64,000 bases of DNA from Microbulbifer sp. A4B17 (GTDB taxonomy: Bacteria > Pseudomonadota > Gammaproteobacteria > Pseudomonadales > Cellvibrionaceae). The DNA lies in NCBI RefSeq assembly GCF_003076275.1, contig NZ_CP029064.1, positions 248,001 to 312,000 of the forward strand. The letters run 5' to 3'. Of the stretch, positions 9,223 to 18,500 are shown one piece after another. Within the stretch, counting starts at the first letter, position 1, and the number at the start of each line of letters is the position of its first letter. The position numbers were made by a program, and so were the translations under genes. The notes under the pieces were generated by a model, which saw only the letters and a list, made by a program, of their open reading frames with translations, was not told the DNA's origin and did not search any database.

Positions 9223-10131
9223 TTAGCCTCGGTTAGGCAGATCCCCCGCAGAAGTAGAGAACCCGGTCAAGTCGAATCGCCAGGTTCGAATAATTTCCAG
9301 GCGGTCCACTTCGCGCCGAATCTCTGTTGGAAAAGGGGCGAAAGGTGCAGCCAGGCGCACGATTTGTTGGGCCGCATCGTCGAGAATGCGCTCACCGGAA
9401 GATTCAAGAATAACAACATCCTCCACGGCTCCGGTGGGCAGGAGCCTTACCATCATACGCAAGCTACCGGTAATTTGGTTTTCCAGAGCCTCCTCGGGAA
9501 AGTTGTCACTGCCGACAGCTTCTACTTTTTGGCGCCACTCGTGTAAATAAGCTGCATCTGCAGAAGCTTTGGTTGCCACTGAGGTGAGGCGACGAACGCG
9601 AGGGCGTTGGGCAATGGTTTGACGAATCTTATCCAGGCGCGCTTGCAGGCTGGCTATTTCTGGATTGCTCTGCGCCAGATCACTGGGTGCGTTGCCGCGT
9701 TTTTCCTCAGAAAATTTATCTTCTGCAGGAAGTTCTGGGGCCTGTACTGGGCTTTCACCAATAGTGGTAATTAACTGGCGGCGCTGCTCCGTCGGGCGCG
9801 CGGCTTGTTGTTGTGGCAGCGGATTTACATCGTGAATTTGTGTATCGGCAAACTCTGCATGACGGTTAGTGGATAACTCTTGTGGGGAATCAGCGGTGCC
9901 ACTTGCTAATTGGTTATATTGTGCCAAGTAATCTGCATCTTCGGGAGCCTGGGCCGAGTGGTGCTGTGCCAGGGTAACTTCTAAAGTCGGCGGCGCTTGC
10001 GCGCCGTCTGGAGAGCCAAAAGTCAGCTTAAAGATAATCAGCACGTGCAGGGCGACGGCAAGAAATAATGAGAACACAAAGCGATCACGCTGCATTGCGT
10101 GAAATTGTGTCGCGTTGGCAGAGGAATTCAT
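9223..10131 (-). CDS. tonB3: TonB-family energy transducer, TonB3-like
   Basis: A 302-residue protein with one N-terminal membrane anchor (about 18-37) and a long periplasmic linker. A coiled-coil stretch is seen at about 150-180, followed by a C-terminal TonB domain ending in the strand LEIIRTWRFDL. The linker is acidic and Gln-rich and lacks the Pro-Lys/Pro-Glu repeats of classical TonB. No exbB or exbD is nearby. In P. aeruginosa, tonB3 sits in the same place between gshB and algH, next to pilG, and is reported to be required for twitching and pilus assembly. I infer the same role here rather than siderophore uptake. Confidence 0.85.
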   Translation of the reverse strand: MNSSANATQFHAMQRDRFVFSLFLAVALHVLIIFKLTFGSPDGAQAPPTLEVTLAQHHSAQAPEDADYLAQYNQLASGTADSPQELSTNRHAEFADTQIHDVNPLPQQQAARPTEQRRQLITTIGESPVQAPELPAEDKFSEEKRGNAPSDLAQSNPEIASLQARLDKIRQTIAQRPRVRRLTSVATKASADAAYLHEWRQKVEAVGSDNFPEEALENQITGSLRMMVRLLPTGAVEDVVILESSGERILDDAAQQIVRLAAPFAPFPTEIRREVDRLEIIRTWRFDLTGFSTSAGDLPNRG

Positions 10132-10223
10132 TATCTATTATCAACTACTACTTATTCGGGCATGCGTTTCACACAGCCTTTTACCCAGTGGTAAACCGCC
10201 CTGAGGGTTATCAAACGCCCAGT

Positions 10224-11180
10224 TTACCTTTTTTGTGCCAGCAGGTGTGTGATGCCGCTCATTAGTCGCGCGCCTATGTCTGTATTGTAAGCGGCATCGA
10301 TTTCCCGCACACAAGTGGGACTGGTAACATTAATTTCTGTCAGGTAGTCCCCGATAACATCCAACCCGACAAATAGCAGTCCTTTTTCTTTCAGGGTGGG
10401 AGCAACCTGCTCAACGATCCAACGGTCCCTATCGGTTAGTGGGCGTGCTTCGCCGCGCCCGCCGGCCGCAAGGTTGCCACGGGTCTCACCCGCTTCCGGA
10501 ATTCGCGCCAGGCAATAGGGGATCGCTTCACCATTAACGACCAGGATACGCTTGTCACCGTCTTTGATTTCGGGGATGTAGCGTTGCGCCATAATCTGTT
10601 GGCGGCCGTGGTTGGTAAGCATTTCCAGAATTGTTCCCAGGTTGGCGCCGTCTGGTTTGCAATGGAAAATTCCTGCACCACCCATACCATCCAGAGGTTT
10701 AAAAATGACATCTTGATGAGTTCGATGAAATTCCCGCAGCTTGTCCATATCACGACTGACTAGAACCGGTGGGCAACACTGGGGGAAACTTGTCGCAAAA
10801 ATTTTCTCATTGCAGTCCCGCAGACTCTGGGGTTTGTTTGCCACCATCGCGCCTTCGCGCTCTGCCGCTTCGAGGATATAAGTGGAATAAATATATTCAT
10901 TATCAAAGGGGGGGTCGACGCGCATAAGAATTACATCCAGGTCGCCTAGCGGCATCTCTCTCGATTCTTCCAGAGAAAACCATCGATTTTCATCATCGAA
11001 AACCTGCATCGGGCAGCCGCGTCCAGTTGCCCGGCCGTTCTCCAGGTAAAGATGCCTTTGCTCAAAATAAAACAGCTGGAAACCACAATCTTGTGCGGCT
11101 TGTAACAGTGCAAGCGTCGTATCTTTTTTAAAATTGATCTGGGCGATGGGGTCCATCACCACACCGAGGGAATAATTCAT
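10224..11180 (-). CDS. gshB: Glutathione synthetase
   Basis: GshB ligates glycine to gamma-glutamylcysteine with ATP, the second step of glutathione synthesis. It is an ATP-grasp enzyme. Visible are the N-terminal LGVVMDPIAQINFKKDTT signature, the MRVDPPFDNEY segment, FKPLDGMGGAGIF in the ATP-grasp lid, and the C-terminal GLDVIGDYLTEINVTSPT that binds metal and nucleotide. The ATG at 11180 gives 318 residues and aligns with the family start. An upstream ATG at 11222 would add 14 residues with no homologous counterpart. It heads the gshB-tonB3-algH-ruvX operon and is divergent from pilG. Confidence 0.95.
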   Translation of the reverse strand: MNYSLGVVMDPIAQINFKKDTTLALLQAAQDCGFQLFYFEQRHLYLENGRATGRGCPMQVFDDENRWFSLEESREMPLGDLDVILMRVDPPFDNEYIYSTYILEAAEREGAMVANKPQSLRDCNEKIFATSFPQCCPPVLVSRDMDKLREFHRTHQDVIFKPLDGMGGAGIFHCKPDGANLGTILEMLTNHGRQQIMAQRYIPEIKDGDKRILVVNGEAIPYCLARIPEAGETRGNLAAGGRGEARPLTDRDRWIVEQVAPTLKEKGLLFVGLDVIGDYLTEINVTSPTCVREIDAAYNTDIGARLMSGITHLLAQKR

Positions 11181-11531
11181 ACGGGTTTCCAAATCGTGGG
11201 GTATTTCTGTCCCGGCTATCACTGGTTTTGCTCAGCAATTTGTAGCTGCTGCCAGCGTTCGTTGGATAGATAAGGTAAGAGCAGTATGGCGAAGGTGCAA
11301 CCTTCTTAACGCAATACCTACAATGAATGCGCAAGTGGCGATAATTTGAACTGAGTCGCCTGCTGTGTGTCGACTCAGCTAGATTCGCCTGGGGTTCTGT
11401 GATAAAAGTTCGTCTCAGCGTGCGACCTTCGCCAGGCTAGGCGCCCGGACCCCGCAAGCGGTTTGAAAAAAAGGCGCAACTAAAGTTTTCGCGTGCCCGA
11501 AAATAAGTAAACAGGGGATTCAAAAAAGACT
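11181..11531. other. Divergent gshB-pilG intergenic region with inverted repeats
   Basis: About 350 bases without a gene. It must hold the promoters of both the gshB operon and pilG, but I cannot assign convincing -35/-10 pairs. It contains a perfect 8-bp inverted repeat, CTGAGTCG at 11351-11358 and CGACTCAG at 11371-11378 with a 12-base spacer. A smaller one lies near the pilG start (TTTTCG at 11486-11491, CGAAAA at 11498-11503). The first could be an operator or a hairpin. Confidence 0.5.
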
Positions 11532-11927
11532 ATGGAGCTTAACTGGGAAAGTCTGACTGTAATGGTGATCGACGACAGTAAGACAATTCGCCGCACAGCG
11601 GAGACGTTGCTGCAAAAGGCGGGCTGTACAGTGGTCACTGCGACAGACGGTTTTGATGCGTTAGCAAAAATCGCGGACTCCCGTCCGGATGTCATTTTTG
11701 TCGATATTATGATGCCTCGCCTGGATGGCTATCAGACCTGTGCACTGATAAAAAATAATAGCGAGTTCCGCTCCACTCCTGTTGTAATGCTGTCGAGTAA
11801 GGATGGATTGTTCGATAAGGCAAAAGGGCGTGTAGTTGGTTGCGATCAATATCTGACCAAGCCTTTTAGTAAGAGTGAGCTGTTGGGCGCTATTTCAGCC
11901 CACGCCAAACCACATCACGCTGCGTAA
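11532..11927 (+). CDS. pilG: PilG, twitching-motility CheY-like response regulator
   Basis: A stand-alone receiver domain of 131 residues. The acidic pocket is V12-I-D-D15, the phospho-acceptor D58 sits in VIFVDIMMPRLDG, the switch Ser/Thr region is VVMLSSKDG, and K110 is in YLTKPF. In Pseudomonas the Chp kinase ChpA phosphorylates PilG, which promotes pilus extension and acts upstream of cAMP signalling. The upstream ribosome site (AGGGGA) is rather far from the ATG, so initiation may be weak. It opens the pilG-pilH-pilI-pilJ-chpA-chpC cluster. pilH follows after an unusually long 236-base spacer. Confidence 0.93.
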   Translation: MELNWESLTVMVIDDSKTIRRTAETLLQKAGCTVVTATDGFDALAKIADSRPDVIFVDIMMPRLDGYQTCALIKNNSEFRSTPVVMLSSKDGLFDKAKGRVVGCDQYLTKPFSKSELLGAISAHAKPHHAA

Positions 11928-11959
11928 GTGGCTAACAGAAAAAGAAAATACAGATTCCA

Positions 11960-11980
11960 TTGTGGGCTCTATGCCCACAA
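11960..11980 (+). repeat. Hairpin in the pilG-pilH spacer
   Basis: TTGTGGGC and GCCCACAA form a perfect 8-bp stem with a five-base loop. No T tract follows, so it is not a standard intrinsic terminator. It may partly limit read-through, mark an RNA processing site, or bind a regulator. Confidence 0.55.
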
Positions 11981-12163
11981 GCTCGGTACCAAAATTTAAA
12001 ATAGAGTACAGATGTTCCGGTTGTCATTGGCCGGTTAATTCTTGTACCCAGACCGTCGGTAGTCATAGTGCATCCCGGCACGTGCTAGCGAGGATAATCA
12101 CAACAAAACCGCCGAGCGCAGTAGTTGTTGCGTAGTAGCCGAATAGATGTCATGGGGGAAATG

Positions 12164-12526
12164 ATGGCAAGAGTATTAATAGTTGATGACTCTCCTACAG
12201 AAACACACAAACTGACGACCATTCTTGAAAAAAATGGCCATGCAGTAATCACCGCACCCAATGGCGAAAGCGGAGTAGAAGTAGCCCGCGCCGAGCGCCC
12301 CGATTTGATCCTGATGGATATTGTGATGCCGGGCCTCAACGGTTTCCAGGCTACCCGCCAATTGAGCAAAGACAGCAATACCGGAGAGATTCCGATCATT
12401 ATGGTAACTACCAAAGATCAGGATACAGACCGTGTCTGGGGTATGCGCCAGGGAGCCAGGGCTTACCTGACCAAACCTGTCGATGAGAGCAAATTGCTGG
12501 ATGCGATCGGGGAGGTGTTGGCCTAA
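12164..12526 (+). CDS. pilH: PilH, CheY-like response regulator
   Basis: A single receiver domain of 120 residues: acidic pair D8-D9 in VLIVDDSPTE, phospho-acceptor D52 in ILMDIVMPGLNGFQ, switch VTTKD at 81-85, and K104 in YLTKPVDE. The central FQATRQLSKD matches PilH rather than PilG. In Pseudomonas, PilH favours pilus retraction or drains phosphoryl groups from the Chp pathway. Three ATGs are possible (12152, 12161, 12164). The last is chosen because GGGGGA at 12154-12159 is correctly spaced to it and it gives the usual MARVLIVDDS start. Confidence 0.95.
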   Translation: MARVLIVDDSPTETHKLTTILEKNGHAVITAPNGESGVEVARAERPDLILMDIVMPGLNGFQATRQLSKDSNTGEIPIIMVTTKDQDTDRVWGMRQGARAYLTKPVDESKLLDAIGEVLA

Positions 12527-12542
12527 TAGCCAGCTGCGAAAA

Positions 12543-13082
12543 GTGCAGTCACAAACACCTTATTTAGCTCTGGTTGATATTGCACGGCGCGCCAAAGCGC
12601 AGGCCACTGGTCTGCCTGGCCGCCGGGAAATCAAACCCTACTGGACCGGTATCGGTTTCTCTCTTCTGGATAACCACTTTGTCGCCTCCATGGATGACGT
12701 TGTGGAATTGCTCGAAGTGCCACAGCACACCTTTATTCCCGGCGTTCAGCCCTGGGTAAAAGGGGTGTCTAATGTTCGTGGCCGCCTGCTTCCCCTTATT
12801 GATCTCGCAGCTTTTTACGGCGGCTACCTCTCAGGTCCACGCCAGCAACGTCGTGTTTTGGTGCTCGAGAGGGATAAGACCTACGTGGGGCTTATTGTCG
12901 ACAAATTGTATGGAATGCAGCACCTGGCGTTCGAGTATGCCCGTGAGGCGCCGACAGATTTGAGTGAGCCATTTGCGCCAATGGTGCACGGCCAGTTTGT
13001 TTTGCAGCAGCGTCGTTGGCTTGTTCTGGATATGCGAGCACTGATCAAGGATGCGCGATTTATGGATGCAGCTTTACGCTGA
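12543..13082 (+). CDS. pilI: PilI, CheW-like adaptor of the Chp pathway
   Basis: A CheW-fold protein of 179 residues that couples the receptor PilJ to the kinase ChpA. Family features are GIGFSLLDNHFVASMDDVVELL, PGVQPWVKGVSNVRGRLLPLIDL and RVLVLERDKTYVGLIVDKLYGMQHL. The frame is open back into pilH. A GTG at 12543, 16 bases after the pilH stop, gives an N-terminus (MQSQTPYLALVDIA) that aligns with PilI of Pseudomonas. Its ribosome site is weak, so coupling to pilH translation is likely. Confidence 0.9.
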   Translation: MQSQTPYLALVDIARRAKAQATGLPGRREIKPYWTGIGFSLLDNHFVASMDDVVELLEVPQHTFIPGVQPWVKGVSNVRGRLLPLIDLAAFYGGYLSGPRQQRRVLVLERDKTYVGLIVDKLYGMQHLAFEYAREAPTDLSEPFAPMVHGQFVLQQRRWLVLDMRALIKDARFMDAALR

Positions 13083-13101
13083 GCAGTCCGGCTCTTTCTC
13101 T

Positions 13102-13126
13102 CCGGTTGCCGTGGATGGTCAACCGG
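13102..13126 (+). repeat. Hairpin in the pilI-pilJ spacer
   Basis: CCGGTTG and CAACCGG form a perfect 7-bp stem around an 11-base loop, 20 bases after the pilI stop. No T tract follows. It resembles the hairpins in the other Chp spacers in lacking a U-run. Confidence 0.55.
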
Positions 13127-13242
13127 TTGGCCCACAATTAGTGCAGGGATGTACGGCACTGACTGAGGGGTCTTGTCATTAAAGCGTTAAAACTAAAGTG
13201 GTATTAAACCGGCCTAATGCAATGGCCCGCTAGGAGTAAATT

Positions 13243-15384
13243 ATGAAACCAGGCTCCCAGAGTTCCTTTTCCGCGCTGCGCAGTAATCCTGCCGCGTTGG
13301 TATTAGGTCTACTGGTACTCGCCACGCTGGCGGGGCTTATTGTCAGTATTTATTTGGTACAGACCCGAGACGAGCAGGACAAAGAGTACCTGCAGCAAGT
13401 CGCCGAGTTGCGGGCTCTTTCCTATCAGGTAGTTTCCTACGCTCCGGCGGCAACCGCAGGTGACAGCGAGGCTTTCACTGAGCTGGAAAATGTAACCGAA
13501 GAAATGGCTAACGCCTGGAATCAGCTCCAGCGAATGGACGACAGCAGTCGCCGTGCCCTGGGCGCTCAGCTTTCTGCTTATGATCAGGTTTGGCGCAACT
13601 TGCGCGAACAGGTTGACACCATTATCGGTAACCAGGAAACCATCGTATTCCTTAATGATATCGCTTCAACGCTGAGTGACTCTCTGCCTGAACTGCAGGC
13701 CGAGCACAACAATATCGTAGAAATTCTGTTGGCTAACAACGCCCCGGCAAACCAGGTTGAGCAGGCCCAGTTGCAGGTATGGCGTGCGGAGCGTATTGGT
13801 CGAAATATCGATAAAATGCTCCAGGGTGGTCATGATGCCGAAGCCGCTGCAGACCAGTTTAATACCGACGCCAGCCTTTTCGGTAAGGTGGTTGACGGCA
13901 TGAAGAGCGGCGATGTGGTGATGGGGATTTCCCGTATCACCGATGAAGAGGCTCGCCACTCATTGGATGAAATTACTGAGCTGTTCGGGTTCGTAAGCAC
14001 CTCCGTACGAGATATCTTCGAAGCGACTCCGGCCCTGTTTGCTACCCGCCAGGCTTCCGATGGCATTATCGCGTCATCTCCCCAGCTTATCGAAGCATTG
14101 AGTACGCTGAATGATCGAATCGTAAACCTGTCCGACGATCGCCAGCCCAATAACTTGACCATTGCCGCATTGGCTCTGGTATTCGTGTTGTTGATCTTCG
14201 GTATGATGGCGATGGCCTTCTCCGGTACCCGCCGAAACCTGAAAAAAGAGGAAGATACCAACGAGCGTAACCAGCACGCGATTATGCAGCTGCTGGACGA
14301 ACTGGCCGACCTCGCCGACGGTGACTTGACCACCTCTGCAACGGTAACCGAAGCCTTTACCGGTGCGATTGCCGACTCCATTAACTTTACTATTGACCAG
14401 CTGCGTGTGCTGGTATCGCGGATTAACGGTGCTGCGCAGGAAGTATCTGGCCTGTCCCAGGAAACCCAGCAGACTGCACTGCACCTCGCCGAGGCCTCTG
14501 AGCACCAGGCACAGGAAATTGCCGGAGCTTCCGCCGCGGTTAACGAAATGGCGGTCACCATTGACCAGGTATCTGCCAACGCCTCCGAATCTGCCCAGGT
14601 AGCCGAGCGCTCGGTACATATCGCAAGTAATGGCGCCAAGGTGGTACAGAACACCATTAAAGGCATGGATAACATCCGCGAGCAGATTCAGGATACCTCC
14701 AAGCGAATTAAGCGCCTGGGTGAATCCTCCCAGGAAATTGGCGATATCGTAAGTTTGATTAACGACATTGCCGACCAGACCAACATTCTTGCATTGAATG
14801 CCGCGATCCAGGCGAGCATGGCCGGTGATGCCGGTCGAGGCTTCGCGGTGGTTGCGGATGAAGTACAGCGACTTGCGGAGCGCTCCGCCGCTGCTACGAA
14901 GCAGATTGAAGGCCTGGTAAAAGCGATTCAGTCCGATACCAATGAGGCGGTAATCTCCATGGAACAGACCACCAGTGAGGTGGTTCGTGGAGCTCGCCTG
15001 GCCCAGGATGCGGGTGTTGCCCTGGAAGAAATTGAAAATGTATCTAACAACCTGGCATCGTTGATTCAGAACATTTCTAACGCTGCACGTCAGCAGGCTT
15101 CGTCCGCGGGCCACATTTCCAACACGATGAACGTGATTCAGGAAATTACCTCGCAGACTTCTGCAGGTACCCAGGCTACCGCCCAGTCCATTGGTAACCT
15201 GGCACAGACTGCCAGTGCACTGCGCGAATCCGTTGCCGGCTTTAAGCTGCCGCAAGAGGAAAGTGTTGAGAGCAACAGCGAGCTGTATGACGTGGAATTA
15301 CCTGAAATGGATACAGATACCTTCACCATTGAAGGTGAAGACGCTCATTCACTGGAGTCCCGCGAAGATCGGGCCCTGGCCTAA
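13243..15384 (+). CDS. pilJ: PilJ, methyl-accepting chemotaxis receptor of twitching motility
   Basis: A 713-residue receptor. Membrane span 1 is at about 17-39 and span 2 at about 305-326, enclosing a periplasmic helical sensor of about 265 residues. A HAMP-like segment follows, then the cytoplasmic signalling hairpin. The highly conserved tip region includes [19 protein letters not shown] and [14 protein letters not shown] at 528-541. No C-terminal pentapeptide for CheR binding is present. In Pseudomonas, PilJ senses pilus-surface contact through PilA and feeds ChpA. AGGAG lies 7 bases before the ATG. In Pseudomonas a methyltransferase gene (pilK) follows pilJ. Here there is only a hairpin-rich spacer before chpA. 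Confidence 0.95.
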   Translation: MKPGSQSSFSALRSNPAALVLGLLVLATLAGLIVSIYLVQTRDEQDKEYLQQVAELRALSYQVVSYAPAATAGDSEAFTELENVTEEMANAWNQLQRMDDSSRRALGAQLSAYDQVWRNLREQVDTIIGNQETIVFLNDIASTLSDSLPELQAEHNNIVEILLANNAPANQVEQAQLQVWRAERIGRNIDKMLQGGHDAEAAADQFNTDASLFGKVVDGMKSGDVVMGISRITDEEARHSLDEITELFGFVSTSVRDIFEATPALFATRQASDGIIASSPQLIEALSTLNDRIVNLSDDRQPNNLTIAALALVFVLLIFGMMAMAFSGTRRNLKKEEDTNERNQHAIMQLLDELADLADGDLTTSATVTEAFTGAIADSINFTIDQLRVLVSRINGAAQEVSGLSQETQQTALHLAEASEHQAQEIAGASAAVNEMAVTIDQVSANASESAQVAERSVHIASNGAKVVQNTIKGMDNIREQIQDTSKRIKRLGESSQEIGDIVSLINDIADQTNILALNAAIQASMAGDAGRGFAVVADEVQRLAERSAAATKQIEGLVKAIQSDTNEAVISMEQTTSEVVRGARLAQDAGVALEEIENVSNNLASLIQNISNAARQQASSAGHISNTMNVIQEITSQTSAGTQATAQSIGNLAQTASALRESVAGFKLPQEESVESNSELYDVELPEMDTDTFTIEGEDAHSLESREDRALA

Positions 15385-15397
15385 CCCACACAATAAT

Positions 15398-15475
15398 GCC
15401 CGGCCATTGCAAAAGTTGGCCGGGCGCAAAGGAGCGCACGGAATTGCTTCCGACAAATCCGCGGGTTTTGCCCGC
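15398..15475 (+). repeat. Three successive hairpins in the pilJ-chpA spacer
   Basis: Stem 1 is a perfect 9 bp, GCCCGGCCA (15398-15406) with TGGCCGGGC (15417-15425). Stem 2 is CGGAA/TTCCG with a 4-base loop (15439-15452). Stem 3 is GCGGG/CCCGC (15461-15475). None has a T tract. They may reduce read-through from pilJ into chpA or protect the pilJ mRNA end. Confidence 0.6.
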
Positions 15476-15522
15476 AGAAAACTGTAGCGCTTGAGTACTG
15501 AATAAATTATTGGGGACTTGGC

Positions 15523-18500
15523 GTGAGTCACGACAATCCGAACTTCATGGCCTTGGATTGGCTGATCGGTGAAATTAACGAGACCTTGGCGCAAGCGCGC
15601 CAATTTCTTGAGACATTCGCTGTAGAACCCGATGCGGGTGCCTCTCTTCTGCAAAACAGCTTGTCACTGGTGCATCAGGTGCACGGTAGCTTGCATATGG
15701 CACAGCTCAGTGGTGCCGCGATGTTAGCTGAAGAGATGGAGCAACTTATCCAGGCCCTCGCCACTGGTGCGGTTGAAAATACCGATGAGACGCGCGAATT
15801 TTTGATGCGCGCATTGCTGGAGTTGCCCCTTTATCTCGAAAAGGTTTCTTTTCAGCGTCGTGACAATGCTGTTCTCTTACTTCCGCTGATGAATGACTTG
15901 CGCGCAGTGCGCCGCGAGCGATTGATCAGTGAAGGAGCGCTTTTCTCGCCGGAATTGTCTTCGCTGGCAACGGTGATTGGAAAGCGCCAGCCCCTCGTTG
16001 CCGATAGCGCCCGCTTAAATGACCTGGTTACCAAGCTGCGCAAGATGTATCACGTTGCGGCTGCTGGTCTGATCCGGGATGTAAACAGCGGCGAAAGCCT
16101 GGCTTACCTCACCAAGATTATTGAGAAAATGCAGCTGCTTTACAGTGGCAGCTGTCGCCAATCCCTGTGGGAAGTACTGTTCGGTATTTTGGAGGCGCTC
16201 GGCGAACACCGTATTAATGTGCAGCCTGCACTGCGCCATTTACTGCGCAAGGTGGATATTGAATTCAGGTTGTTGCAGGGGCGTGGCGCAAAGGTATTGG
16301 ATGCGCGCCTGGATCAGGACTTTCTGCGCAACCTGCTTTTTTATGTCTACCTCGCCGGTCCGAATGGGCCGCACTGCGAGAAACTCTACCAGCGCTTCGC
16401 ACTGGATAAGGCAGTTCCCGGTACGCCTCGCCCGGATACTGAAGACGTATTGGCGATGGGGCCAGAAGCCCTGGGCAGTGCAATTGCTGCAGTGCGCGAT
16501 GAACTGCAGTTGGTGCGTGAAGCACTGGAGCCCAGTACAACCGACACAGAACAACCCTCGCTGTCTGACACTGCCGCTGTGGCCAAGCGTCTCGCGGATA
16601 CACTCGGTATTTTGGGATTGGAAGCGCAGCGGGTTCGCGCTCGCAGTGTCTACGAAGACCTTCGCGATGCTTCCCGTGGTACTGACGTTGAAGAGTACCT
16701 GATGCGTGCCGCTGGGGAATTGGTTCAGCTCGATTCAGCGCTTGCCGCCACCGTCGATCGCAATAAAAAAGTTGACGATGAGCAGCCCCTTATGGGCGAC
16801 GCCACTGACTCTGTATTACGCGAGGCCAGACTCGGTCTGGAGGCGGTAAAAGAAGCGGTCATGGAGTATGTGGCCAGCCATTGGGATATCAGTTACCTGA
16901 GCCGTGTACCGCAGCGTTTACAGGAAGTCTGTGGTGGTCTCGAAATGGTGGGTTACCAGCGAGCGGGTGAAATTATTTCCGCTTGCAACCGCTATATTAG
17001 CAGCTCCCTGATTGAGGCTGGAGAACAGCCCGAATGGACAATGCTGGATACTCTGGCAGATGCCATTACCAGTGTTGAATACTACCTGGAGCGCCGTGCG
17101 GAAGGTCTGGCTGATGCAGAAATGCTTTTGGCACTGGCTGAAGATAGCGTAGAGGCTTTAGGCGTTCCGCTGAAGGTTACTGAAGAAAGTGAGACCGATG
17201 TCAGTCTTGAAGCCTCTGCGGTGTCAGAATCCGAGCTGCCAGATCTTATCGATTACGATTTAATCCCCGATGACGAAGCCACTGCGGTTTCTGAGGAATC
17301 TCTGGACTCTCAAGCTGAAATAAGTGCGGAAGAGTCATCTGCCGTGACTCTGCAGCTGCCTGTCGATGACGCAGGTTCTGTTGTGGAGTCCGAGCTGGAA
17401 ATCGACGGGGAGTCAGGGCTGGAGGAGTCATGGTTCTCTACCGAGGCTCCGCAGGTTGAAGCAACCCCAACACTTGAAATTGAAACTGGGATAGAGGCTC
17501 CTGAGGCTGAGGAAGCGCCTGTTGAGGTTGCTGACTTTATTGAAGCTGCACCGGTAGTAGAGCCTGCTGAGGTTGAGCCGGTTGCTGCAGTTGCAGAGGT
17601 CGTGGACACGGCGGAGGAACTCGGTGATGACACTGAGAGCCTGATTGACGATGAAATTATCGAGATCTTCCTGGAAGAAGCCGGAGAAGTTCTTGCGCAT
17701 ATCAGTTGCTACTTCCCGGAGTGGGTTGCCAATTTTGCCAATCAGGATGCCCTGGTAGAGTTTCGCCGGGGCTTCCATACCCTGAAGGGGTCGGGCCGTA
17801 TGGTCGAGGCCCTGGATATCGGTGAGCTGGCCTGGTCCGTGGAGAATATGCTCAACCGGGTTATCGATGGCAGTGTGAAGCCCGGGCCTGCCCATGTATA
17901 CCTGATTGAGCAGGTGTATCAGAAGTTACCCTCAATGATTGAGGCGTTTAAACTCGGCCAGAGCGACCCCGATCAGCAGCTTACCCTGCAGTTACAAGCT
18001 TGGGCTGAGCAGCTGAGTGCGGGAGAGATGCCCACTGATCTGGAAGCCCAAAGTGCAGGTGGTGTCGCGGCAGTTGACGCTGTTGAGGACACCGGAGAAG
18101 ACCTGGCTCAACTCTGGGAAATTTTTGCTCAGGAAGCAGAGACGCACCTCAATGTCGTAGATGAGTATCTGCAGGATATGCAGGCTGCCGCGCCTTTGTA
18201 TGGTGTTCCCAGCGATCCAATGCACCGGGCACTCCACACACTTAAAGGCTCCGCACATATGGCGGAAGTCAAAGTGGTTGCCGAAATTATGGCACCACTG
18301 GAGCGCTTCGCTAAAGAGCTGCGTATTTATCAGGTGCCTATCGATGCAGATATTTTTGATCTGATCAATGATAGCGCCACCTATGTGCGTGAGGTGCTGG
18401 AACAGATTCGCTCTTCAGAGCCTCTCGCAATAGAGAAATCGGAACAGTTCCTTGCTCGCGTTGCTGAATTGCAGGAGCGCTCCGTAGGTCACTTGATTCG

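Noticed and set aside
11875-12135. Plus-strand ORF in the pilG-pilH spacer
   Set aside because: It begins inside pilG in another frame, has no ribosome site, and its translation resembles no protein family. The spacer looks non-coding.
14074-15255. Long minus-strand ORF (393 codons) opposite pilJ
   Set aside because: It mirrors the helical, Ala-rich receptor frame and has the composition of an antisense shadow; pilJ is clearly the gene.
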